A stretch of 64,000 nucleotides of DNA from Rhynchopus euleeides (lineage: Eukaryota; Euglenozoa; Diplonemea; Diplonemida; Diplonemidae): assembly GCA_963210315.1 (NCBI GenBank), contig OY723242.1, forward strand, positions 744,001 to 808,000, given 5' to 3'. The translations under genes were made by a program, and so were the position numbers. Shown here in pieces: positions 55,343 through 64,000 of the stretch. Position 1 is the first letter of the stretch. Each line of letters opens with the position of its first letter. Below the pieces are notes generated by a model. The model was given only the letters and a program-made list of their open reading frames with translations. It did not search any database and was not told the origin of the DNA.

Positions 55343-57805
55343 TCAGCTGCAACCCTGCCCCTCGGCTGTACAGTTCCACCACTGCCCGACGAGGACTGCT
55401 GCTTCCCACAACCACCACCAGGCGGCCCCCACACAGCACACGCCTGCCAGCACTGATGGGACATCATCGAACCACTTGCACCACCACCACCCCCAGAGGA
55501 AGCGCCTGCTGGTGTACCTGATCGCACCAGGGTACTGCCGGATCATCTCTGCGAGAAAGTCATCATCGCCTAAAAGGTCGGAGGAAATGTGCTGCGCCGC
55601 ACTGCGGTGCACCCCAACGGCATGCATAGCGCTGTCCCAGTCGGACGTCAGGATGGACGACATCTCGAACACCTTTGGGTTGATGGCCATCATATGCCTG
55701 CAGAAGTCATCGTCCTCTATCAAGTCTTCGCCCGCCTCGTCAAAACAAGACGCATCCAGCAAGACAGCCTCTGTCATGAACTCCCGATCGTCCAGCAGGC
55801 AGGGCGCCGCGTGGATGATGTTGGACGCCTCAGAAGCCATCGCCGCCAGCACGACATCCTTACACCCACGCAGGCTCTCGGAGGCGTGGCGAAGAGCCCG
55901 GTCGCTCTTCTGCACAGCAGCCAACACCACCGTGCGGTTGTTGAGGATGGTGGGGTCTGCGTCACGCAGGATTTCGGGGTAGATGCCCACTGCCTGCAGC
56001 ATGAAGTGGGGGTCGGACAGAAGGGAGCGCGCGACCATGTGGTTGATGTCCCACCACATGTGGACAACGAGGAGGGCCATGTCGGGGTCATCCCAGAACT
56101 GCGTGGCGTACCGCAGGGCCCTCGGGTCCTGCTGCACAGCCACCGCCACGACCTCGCGGTCCATGCGCAGCGAGATATCAGCGAACTCGAGCACCCTGCC
56201 GTGGATGGCGCATAGCTCCATCACAGTGTGTCTGTCGCACAGGGCAGGCGTGCCTTGCACCGCCCTCAGGACTGTGTGATCCTGCCGCACAGCTGCGCAC
56301 AGCAGCTCCAGGTCGCATAGCAGGCCGGGTGGCACGTCACAGATCTCTTTGGGGTTGTGGCGCACAGCGGCCAGCGCCACCTCCCTGTCGTTGCACCACG
56401 ACGTGCTCCGCAGGATGCTGGGGCGGTCCACCCACGAGGGGGCCTTCGCGGTGCAGGCGCGCAGCACCACCTCCCTGTCCTCACGCAGTGCGGGGCTGGT
56501 CCATCGGATGCAGGTTGAGTCCTCCGCCACGGCACGCAGCACCATGACCCTGTCGTCCCCCAGGGGCTCGAGGCACCGCGCGTTGCCACCCCGCACTGCG
56601 GCGATGATCAGGTCGGCGTCGCTCGCGAGACGGGGCGACGCGTAGTCCAAGGGGGCGCCTGCGGCGACTGCGGCCTGCACAATCTCGATGTTGTCTTGCA
56701 GCGCTTCCGACGCATGCTCCAAGGCGGCGGCTGCGGCGGCTGCTGCGTCCGACGGACACTCCAAGGAGGTGGCTGTGGCGAGTACCGCCTGCACAACCTC
56801 GATGTCGTCGCGCAGCGCGTCCGACGCGTGCTCCAGGTCGTTGGGGTGGTAGCGGACGGCCGTGAGGACCACAGCTTTGTCGCCACGCATCGCCTCCGGG
56901 AGGTGTTCCAACAGGCCCGAGCAGGCCCCGGCGACGAAGCTTGGGTCGTTGCGCAGCTCCTCCGGCAGCACGCACCCGTGGTCGCACCGCACAATACCAC
57001 CTGCCTCACACGGCATGCTGCTGTCAGGCAACCCCATCCTGCTGCACACCTCCGTGTCATTGCGCAGCTCCTCCGAGAGGAAGCGGTAGGACCCAGAGCT
57101 GACCTGCAGCGCCAGGGTGCAGCTGCCCCGCAGGCGCGCGCTGGCGTGCTCAAGTGCTTCCGGGACGCACTGCAGCACTGCCTGCACCACCTCAAGGTCG
57201 TCGCGCAGCTCGGGGGAGGCGTGCTCCAGGCAGCGCAGAGACAAGACAACGTCACGGTCGGCCTGCAGCTCAGCGCTGGCATGCTTCAGGAGAATGGCCT
57301 TCTTGCAGTCGCTTAAACGTGTGCCTCCCACCCGCAGCACAAAGTCTCGGCAGGATCTGAGCCGGTGGCTGGCGTGCTGCAGCGCATGCGGGTCCTGCAT
57401 CACTGCGGCCAGGACAACGGCGTGGTCATCCCGGAGGTCTTCACTGGCATGCTGCAGCTGGCACCCGATGGCCTGCACGGCGTGCAGGACACATTCGCGG
57501 TCCCCACGCACCCACGCAGGGAGCCACTCCAGCGATGTGCGCAGCCTCAGTGCCTCGATGTAGCTGCGGTTGTTGTGGCGGACCTCGACCACTGCTCCGG
57601 TCTCCAGCCCAGGAAGGGCTGCGGCGCAGGCGGTGTCATCGGTGCCGTGCTCCAGCACCACCCCTCCGACGGAGAGGTCCACCTCGTTCGGCTCGAAGCC
57701 AAAGGCAGAGGCGGCTGAGGTGTAGAAGGATGTGGCAGTGGCGTCGGTGTCGAGCTCGAGGATCGCCTCCTCGCCCGTCAGCATGCAGCGGGCAACCACT
57801 TCCAT
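55343..57805 (-). CDS. Family B UBL-DUF4116 repeat protein, copy 3 (intact)
   Basis: 820 residues from ATG at 57805 (MEVVARCMLTGEE) to TGA. Architecture as in copy 1: ubiquitin-like N-terminus, then DUF4116 repeats and the Trp/Gly-rich tail. It is about ten residues shorter than copy 1, mainly from a gap near the GCVLPEELRND segment that it largely shares with copy 2, so copies 2 and 3 are closer to each other. Upstream, GTCACCACCGCCACCACCTC and a C/T-rich stretch are shared with copy 2. Many substitutions against copy 1 change amino acids, but the frame is kept, which suggests constraint or recent duplication. Confidence 0.88.
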   Translation of the reverse strand: MEVVARCMLTGEEAILELDTDATATSFYTSAASAFGFEPNEVDLSVGGVVLEHGTDDTACAAALPGLETGAVVEVRHNNRSYIEALRLRTSLEWLPAWVRGDRECVLHAVQAIGCQLQHASEDLRDDHAVVLAAVMQDPHALQHASHRLRSCRDFVLRVGGTRLSDCKKAILLKHASAELQADRDVVLSLRCLEHASPELRDDLEVVQAVLQCVPEALEHASARLRGSCTLALQVSSGSYRFLSEELRNDTEVCSRMGLPDSSMPCEAGGIVRCDHGCVLPEELRNDPSFVAGACSGLLEHLPEAMRGDKAVVLTAVRYHPNDLEHASDALRDDIEVVQAVLATATSLECPSDAAAAAAAALEHASEALQDNIEIVQAAVAAGAPLDYASPRLASDADLIIAAVRGGNARCLEPLGDDRVMVLRAVAEDSTCIRWTSPALREDREVVLRACTAKAPSWVDRPSILRSTSWCNDREVALAAVRHNPKEICDVPPGLLCDLELLCAAVRQDHTVLRAVQGTPALCDRHTVMELCAIHGRVLEFADISLRMDREVVAVAVQQDPRALRYATQFWDDPDMALLVVHMWWDINHMVARSLLSDPHFMLQAVGIYPEILRDADPTILNNRTVVLAAVQKSDRALRHASESLRGCKDVVLAAMASEASNIIHAAPCLLDDREFMTEAVLLDASCFDEAGEDLIEDDDFCRHMMAINPKVFEMSSILTSDWDSAMHAVGVHRSAAQHISSDLLGDDDFLAEMIRQYPGAIRYTSRRFLWGWWWCKWFDDVPSVLAGVCCVGAAWWWLWEAAVLVGQWWNCTAEGQGCS

Positions 57806-57972
57806 CGGATGGCTGCCAAGGGGGTGTGGCAAGGGGGGGTGTATCTGCGAGGTGGTGGCGGTGGTGACAAATCTCCGCTGACAAAGCCTTCTCGCTTGAA
57901 GAGCAGAGAGAAGAGCGGGTGGCAAAGAGAGGGGGAGAGGGCTGGACTGGGGAGGGGGGGTAGTGAAATCGA

Positions 57973-58021
57973 ATTTGAAGGGAGCACAAGAATGATCACC
58001 CTTCACTCGTTATGCAGGTTG
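57973..58021 (+). repeat. GAAGGGAGCACAAG stem-loop, copy 4
   Basis: Near-identical to 49889-49937 and in the same position relative to its family B gene. Confidence 0.7.
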
Positions 58022-58394
58022 TGTCTGAAATCCAGTGTTTTTTTCCGGCCTGTGTTGTGTTGTTGTACTGTGTGGGCAATTAGGCTGTCATGGTATGCAA
58101 AAACGTTCTTTGGTTTTCATCATCAAACGTCAAGGCGCTCATCTGTGGGAGGGGCGAGAGTGAATGGAAAAGTAAATCTCCTAGCACCTTCTCGCAATGT
58201 TAGTCCTTTTTTGTAGTCACTACACCAGATATGTTGTACAAGGCAGATCAATGCACAACGGGAGGGTGTGTAGCAGTTGTCTGTCAGTGGCTTGGTGGTT
58301 GGACCGCAACACAGTATCACTACAACACAACCAGGTGTCTGTACGTAATACGTAGTCTCTCCTTGACACCATATACTTTGTGCCCCTGTATCGT

Positions 58395-59620
58395 TTGGGA
58401 GGGGGGGGGGGCTGGGGTAGGGGGAGGGGGGGTGTTGGCGTTGCCCTGCCCTGCCTCTGCTTCTGCCTCTGCCTCTGCCTCTGCTTCTGCATCTGCACCT
58501 GAGCCTCAGAATCTGGCGTGCCCTGTTTTGCCCCGCAGAGCGGTGACGGGGATTAGGGCATCCGCCGTCCCACATACACGGGGCAGCTGAGAACGCCCCT
58601 CAGACAGGTGCTGCGCCGGGGAGGGGGGAGTGGGCAGGGGGGAAGGGGGAAGGGGGAAGGGACTGCCGAAGAGTGGGGCCATGGCCCAGTTCCGGAGGGG
58701 CGGGTGTATTCGGTCCGGTGCCCAAGGGGTGACGTTGACGAGTTGCGAGGCAGTATTTTCGTGCAATCTCGACTTGGCAGCGCCACCGCTGATGCAAACC
58801 GACCGCTTTCCACCGGAGCCAGTGCACTGTGCGCAGTGCACAGTGAGTTTATCTGGGCAGGGATGCTAATGTGAAGGCCTGACATCCAACACTACAACAC
58901 ACGCCTTTCTTGTCACGCCTCCGATGCACAGAGCATATCCTCGGGTGGCACCACCACTGACACATGAATCGCGTGAATAGATGAGTGGGAAACGCACAGC
59001 ACCTTCCCGCGCTGATGACATCTCCACTGCAAGACGCAGATCCTCTCACTCATGCGAAACTATTTTTTCAGTGTAGGCCGCACCGATCGAGCTCTGATGC
59101 TGCTCCCCATTGTGCACACGGTGGCCAGGTCACTGCGGGAGATGTTGGCTGCAGGCCCGCAGGATCGCCTGCTCACAGGGATATTTCCTTCGGGATGCCC
59201 CTAGGGACAAGTCATCATGATTCATCAGGATGTCAGCATATCCCGCAGTGGCCTGGCCACCGTGTGCATGCTACATCGTCACACACACGCCCCTGACCCA
59301 TCCCTGAGGCGGAACCCCCTTCACGGGACTGGAAACGTCCCAAACAAACAAAAGGTTCAAAAAAAACTTTTCAAACCCAGTCGGACTCCAAGCGGGATGA
59401 GATGAGGAAAGAAGAATCATCTCGATCGGAACGGGGAATGAAAAGAGCGGATCAGTGCGGGGAGGGGGGTATTGAAATCGAAGCAGAAGGAAACACAAGG
59501 ATAGTCTCCCTTCACTCGGATCAGTGGGATGTGGGGGTGGGATGGGATGGGCCCTGGGTGGAAGTTGGGATGAAATCTGTATAATTCTTCTGATCAGGAG
59601 ACGCTCCAAAGTCAAAAAAA
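58395..59620. other. Intergenic right of the tandem units
   Basis: Contains a CTGCCT/CTGCTT hexamer tract (58446-58505), G-rich low-complexity DNA at 58615-58665 and a diverged GAAGG...CCTTC stem-loop at 59485-59525. Open frames on both strands at 58.5-58.9 kb follow GC bias only. No gene is supported. Confidence 0.5.
58446..58505 (+). repeat. CTGCCT/CTGCTT hexamer tract
   Basis: About nine imperfect 6-bp units. Confidence 0.9.
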
Positions 59621-59764
59621 AGAATAAGGCTGTTGTTCTTGTTCTGTTGTTTGTGCGCCAAATCCGGGCAAAACAAAAGCAACTCCGCAGCCTGATGAGG
59701 TTGTATTTGTTGCCCAAGCGCTGCCTACTATCTTTTTTGACACTGACAGGCGCCCTGTTGCAGT
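59621..59764. mobile_element. Second copy of the AAAAA-flanked short element, without MITE
   Basis: AGAATAAGGCTGTTG through GCGCCCTGTTGCAGT, with A-runs on both sides. It provides the unoccupied site for the MITE at 54941 (single CACTG at 59741-59745). Confidence 0.8.
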
Positions 59765-61389
59765 AAAAAAAAACAAAGGTGGTAGTTCTGCGTAGAGCTG
59801 TGGGAGGGGGGAGGGGAAGGGATGGGGAAAGGGGAAAAGGGAAAGGGCGGTGTGCGAAAGTAGATGACTACGACAAGAAAAGGGAAGCACAAGAAAGAGT
59901 TGACCGGTGGGGAGGCTAACCAAAGGACAAGCAAAGAGCGCGGTTGTCCGTAATGCGCGTGCAGGCTTTCGGACAGAACCACCCAAGGCCAAACAGGTAG
60001 TCTTTTGACGGATATGGTCAACAGACAAGCCCATCCTCCGTTTCTTCCGTGTAGCGGGTGAATCAACCAGGCACTTGAAGGAAACGGTGTTTTTTTTCTA
60101 CTTCGATTCCCAAGGAGGGAGATCAAGAAAGCCGATGATGTCGGGTGATTTGCTTTGTCACGACTTTTGTCGTCGTGAGGGGTTTGCGGGGAGAGTGTCC
60201 CCGCATGGGGGTGTCTCAGAGCATGACCTGCGTGCACAGGGCATGTGTGTGTGACTGATCCAGAGGCATACGTAATATGCCCCGGGGGGTGGTGTGAATT
60301 GGCAGGAAGGAAGGCGAAAGTTGTGCTAAAGGCAGCAAGAGAAAAAAAGGGCAAACAACGCAGAGAAAACACGCCCACATTGGGACGCACTCACACACGT
60401 GAATTTGTTGGAAAGCGCAAGTGGCACCTGGTAGGGGGCAGGCCGGTAACCCAGCCTTTAAGCCCGTAGGAAAGCACACCCGCTCTGTCAACACAATGAA
60501 GTTTTAATTCAGGGCACTTCACTGGAATTATTCTCAGGATGCAGAATGATGGTTTGGACTCAGAAAAATAGTACGAAGCGCTCAAAAGGCGAGATATTGA
60601 ACTCCTTCCGCTTTAGGGGAGAAGTAAAGTCCAGCAAGCTGATTCACAAAACAGCTGCGGACCATTCTTCTTGTCGAGCGCACACTTCCTGCCTCAGGCT
60701 GTGTTGAGGCCCTGTGAAAGTGACAGGAATGTGTCAATCCTAAAGCATTGCAGTCATCCGATCTCCCTCCTTACTTTGCAACTTCAGTCCAAGGGGAGTG
60801 GTATAATATAATGGAGCGAGAACGGCATGGCCCTCCCTGAGGGGTGGGGGCCAATACATCAAAAAAGGAAAAAAAGAATGGAGCGCGGCTGTTACAATTT
60901 TCTTTTCAAGGCGGCGTTATTTTTGTGCGCTTTTGTGCACACATCAGGGAACATGCGCCTTCGTTTCCGGATGGGGACTTTCGCCAATGTTTTCTTTCCC
61001 AGACATGGCTCCCCTTGTCTTCAAAGTAAAATAGAAATATCCCCCTGTGAGGGCCTTCGCTCAGAAGTGCAGAAAAGCGAGAAAAGGTGAACCTCACAAC
61101 GCTTGGCTGCAATGTGACACACGTTTGACACGCAGTAGCACAGAACGAGGCCCCCGGAACCACACGAGGCCTCCTTTGATGTCGCTGCTACACACGTTGC
61201 GTATCGTAGCAAATTTGGTTGCAGCTGTAGGTAGGTCGCTTTCCGCCCACACGGGCGTGCTTAAATTTAAAAGAAAGCAGAACACAGAGGGTGACTTCCC
61301 TTCACTCAGATTGGAGGGGAGAGGGTAGAGGGGAGTGGTAGGGTTGAGGAAAGAAACGGGGATCGCCTAACACACACCCCCGTTCACTG
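59765..61389. other. Intergenic, no supported gene
   Basis: Includes the 60409-60486 word block, a GAGAAAACACGCCCACATTG word shared with 42456, a decayed GGGCCTTCGCTCAGAAGTG element at about 61052-61157 (right end GAACGAGGCCCCC) and a diverged stem-loop at 61270-61312. Confidence 0.5.
60409..60486 (+). repeat. Conserved 75-bp word block, copy 2 (partner 38393-38465)
   Basis: GGAAAGCGCAAGTGGCACCT, GGTAGGGGGCAGGCCGGTAA and CCCAGCC match the copy at 38.4 kb. Confidence 0.6.
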
Positions 61390-61496
61390 GGGGTCTTCGC
61401 TACGATGCTGAAAACGGCCCAGTTTGGTGCATTTTCCTCCTATTTTTAGGTGAAAGCCTCCTAACTTTGCCGAAAACTTGCGGATAACGAAGACCC
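61390..61496 (+). mobile_element. 107-bp MITE, diverged copy
   Basis: Ends GGGGTCTTCGCTACG and GATAACGAAGACCCC. Left flank is CACTG and right flank AGCTG, so the duplication has decayed or slipped. The interior is only partly like the 54941 copy. Confidence 0.8.
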
Positions 61497-62045
61497 CAGC
61501 TGACAAGATGTGAAGGGGTGTGTGTGTCGTGGTATCGAGTGCGGGGGGGCAGGCCTGGATGTATCTCACTCCTTCGACTTTCCTGATGCGGAAAAGACAA
61601 TCCTGCCCAGCAGCTGTTGAAAACAGCTCCCGAGCTACTTCCCTGGGGCAGTGAGGGGGGCGATTGTTGCGCAGAGAAAGAATGAAGTGGTTTGTTTGTG
61701 CGCACCTGTGCGTGTATGGGTGTCCATACGTGCGCTGCCAACAGTCTTTTTTACCGTGACCTGAGCAGGGTATAGCAAAAAAAAATAAAAGAAGAGAAAA
61801 TGGTTCCTGGTTCCGTTGCTATGTGCAGAGCATATTATAGGGGGTCTAAACTGAGGCGATCCCTCACATTTAAGGAAAAAAAAAAGATTTCCGGGAAAAA
61901 TCCGGGGGGTGGAAAACTGGCGGCGGCTGGGCAGCCTCGCAGATGAGAGTGGACTCATGCCCACAGACTGCGAGCAACTTACCCGACCGTTTTTCTGTCC
62001 AGTTTCTTTGTCAAACCCCGAGAAAACGCAGGCCGCGAAGGGACG
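61497..62045. other. Intergenic, no supported gene
   Basis: A-runs and ordinary sequence; no frame or repeat stands out. Confidence 0.45.
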
Positions 62046-62289
62046 GACGTTCACTACCGTGGCCTCCGGCGGCTGGGGGGCTCCGCCCCCCAGACCCCCC
62101 CTGTGCTGTATACCTGTCTTGTACCCAAACCTTTGAGGTTACATCAGAGAATGGAATGCAGACCATCAGACCCTCAGTAGCCTCAGGAGGACGCAGCCAG
62201 CTCATGCAGAATCTGTGCACCTGCAAGGAACAGATGTTCACTACCGTGGCCTCCGGCGGCTGGGGGGCTCCGCCCCCCAGACCCCCCGT
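62046..62289 (+). repeat. Paired GC-hairpin repeats
   Basis: Copies at 62046-62103 and 62230-62289, 184 bp apart, with CCTCAGGAGGACGCAGCCA in the spacer as in the 26.3- and 28-kb pairs. Confidence 0.85.
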
Positions 62290-62641
62290 GGCATGTGCCT
62301 GTATGCATACAAGTCCTTGCGCGTCCGATCGGTCCCGAAATCCATTTTTTGGACTAACCTCCGGCACCCGAGGCTGGACCCGAGCACGGATCCCTGAGAG
62401 AGGAATCGGGAGGTGACCCATTCAGTACAAGACTCGCTTGCCGGGGGGTCCGTCAAAAAATCGGGGAACGCCTCACATTTAAGCCCAAATGAGCGTAGAT
62501 TTCGCCCCTATAAAATGCCCTGGCTATGTGTGAAAAACAAAAAAAAATACGCCCAAAAAAAAAGAATGGAGGATGTGGGGCAGGCGTGTATCTATTTCAC
62601 GGAATGAAAATAGGAATTTGGGGGGAAAATATTTTTTTGCA

Positions 62642-62930
62642 CTATTTTTTTGCACTTTTTTCCTTTGGATTTTATTGTGACCCTACTTGGTATTGGCAGA
62701 AAATTTTTATGTTCCCGGTCTTGGATGTGCTCAAACATTCAAAAGAACACATTTTCCGTGGCCAAAAAGTTTTTTGCACCCGGAGGTGGGATGGGGGTGG
62801 TGGTCACTACTTTTTTGCACCATTTTCCTTTGGGTTTTCAGCAGAATTCTTCTATGTTCCCGGTCTTGGATGTGCTCAAACAGTCAAAAGAACACATTTT
62901 CCGGGTGCAAAAAAATGTTGCACCTGGGGG
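62642..62930 (+). repeat. Imperfect tandem duplication of about 140 bp
   Basis: TATGTTCCCGGTCTTGGATG, AAAAGAACACATTTTCCG and a TTTTTTGCAC start occur twice (62642-62786 and 62808-62930). One frame is open across both, reading FPVLDVLKHSKEHIFRG once, but codon choice is not convincing. Confidence 0.7.
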
Positions 62931-62990
62931 GTGGAGAGGGGGGTCGGAGGGCGGTGGTGTGAGAGGCTTGCTCTCGAGCTCAAACCAACA

Positions 62991-63209
62991 GATGTTCACT
63001 ACCGTGGCCTCCGGCGGCTGGGGGGCTCCGCCCCCCAGACCCCCCTGTGGCGTGTCTTTGCGCGACAATTTATCGTCCCCCCATGCGACATGTGCTATCT
63101 GTCAGTTGTGTTGTACTTGAGCGTATGCGACTATGGAGCCAGGCCAACAGACGTTCGCTACCGTGGCCTCCGGCGGCTGGGGGGCTCGGCCCCCCACACC
63201 CCCCTGTGG
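62991..63209 (+). repeat. Paired GC-hairpin repeats
   Basis: Copies at 62991-63050 and 63150-63209, 159 bp apart. The second has GGGGGGCTCGGCCCCCC in the hairpin loop. Confidence 0.85.
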
Positions 63210-63919
63210 CATGTGCCTGGTCTTGGAGCCAAGTCCTTGCGCGTACGGGGCTGCGGCATGTCGGTTCCAGCACCCTCGCGGAAGGCTGGGCCCGAGCACT
63301 GATCTCTAAGAGACGAACCACCTTGCGAATGCGATCGGGTTTGCGGGCTTGCGGCCATGACATCTCGAAAGGGTCGTCATGTTTCGGGTTCGACTTGGTG
63401 GGCATCCGTGGCATGCAAGAGATGGCACACCAGGAGCCACGCAGCACCAGGTCGACCTGGATCTGATCGAGCTCAGGGGGAAGGAAGCACAGTCACCAAA
63501 GTGATATCACCGCCGGCCTCAACCACCAAACTGCAACCGCAGAAGTTCCGCTATTCTCACAAGGGAAGGCGCCCTGGGATGTAGCAGTGATTTGTGTGCA
63601 GCGCCATCAAGTGACACTGACCGCCTTGAACAGAGAGGTAGTGTACAGATGGCGATCAGTGAGAGGGCGTGCTGTGTCCTCCCACTTCCCCATCTACCTC
63701 CATTCGTTCACCGTTGTTGATAGCGATTTTTTCGCCATTTTTTCGAATCGTATGCATCGGTCAGGCCGAGTGAATCAAAATAGCGCAAAAATCACACCAA
63801 AATCTGTGTCTGAGGCACAGAAATCGTGCAAAAAAGCACCCAAAAAAAGTGCAAAAAACCCAAAATAGGATTTCGAAAATTGGCCAAAATACCCCCAAAA
63901 TAGAGCCACACCTGATGTG
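63210..63919. other. Intergenic, no supported gene
   Basis: Ordinary sequence becoming A-rich after 63770. No frame or repeat stands out. Confidence 0.45.
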
Positions 63920-64000
63920 GGGGTCTTTGCTGGTCGACAAACTTCGACAAACTTCGTCAGTTTTCAGCCAATTCAACAGGAAATGCACCAAAATGCACTG
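63920..64000 (+). mobile_element. MITE copy truncated by the window end
   Basis: GGGGTCTTTGCTGGTCGACA through CACCAAAATGCACTG is the first 81 bp of the 106-bp element at 54941-55046, matching base for base by eye. Confidence 0.9.

Larger units (their letters stand above)
54428..58394. repeat. Tandem unit 3 of the 4-kb duplication
   Basis: Same order again. It differs from units 1 and 2 by a 243-bp nested insertion at 54828-55070. The right edge is set by loss of the match with unit 2 after GCCCCTGTATCGTT. Confidence 0.88.

Overview
The window looks like nuclear DNA of a microbial eukaryote (protist) whose lineage I cannot fix. It carries a mitochondrial carrier protein, a family of ubiquitin-like/DUF4116-repeat proteins, very long intergenic stretches, long G/C homopolymers, many short inverted-repeat elements and one 200-N scaffold gap. 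It has no operons, bacterial ribosome-binding sites, rRNA or tRNA that I can support. DUF4116 expansions are known from dinoflagellates and some other protists; that is a hint, not an assignment. By my estimate well under a quarter of the sequence codes for protein.

Layout: 1-37 holds the first codons of a DUF4116 gene cut by the window edge (family A, minus strand). 38-21911 is gene-poor, with one GC3-rich, cysteine-containing extracellular-type coding block (6066-7990, frameshifted), dispersed duplicates, TGTGACC decamer arrays, a telomere-like tract and a repeat array near 20 kb. 21912-24056 is an intact, uninterrupted family A gene. 25015-31155 is its paralogue, split by two identical 527-bp insertions and one 2.9-kb insertion or intron. 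31.7-40.9 kb is a row of inverted-repeat elements bounded by TA plus G-runs. 41-44.9 kb is low-complexity DNA with more inverted-repeat elements. 44956-45891 is a mitochondrial carrier gene. 46331-58394 is a tandem triplication of a roughly 4-kb unit, each unit carrying one family B DUF4116 gene; the middle gene has a one-base frameshift. 58.4-64 kb is repeats and MITE-like elements.

The best candidate for something new is the split gene at 25-31 kb. Two identical 527-bp cassettes sit in gene orientation, each flanked by a 17-18-bp direct duplication. Removing each cassette plus one duplicate copy restores the reading frame exactly. Combining this with one in-frame GT-AG junction for the 2.9-kb interruption gives a 709-residue protein, the same length as its uninterrupted neighbour counted from the equivalent methionine. 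This looks like recent introner-type intron gain or tolerated mobile insertions, but the cassette ends are not GT-AG. A second solid result is a 106-bp MITE whose 5-bp target duplication is shown by an unoccupied paralogous site elsewhere in the window.
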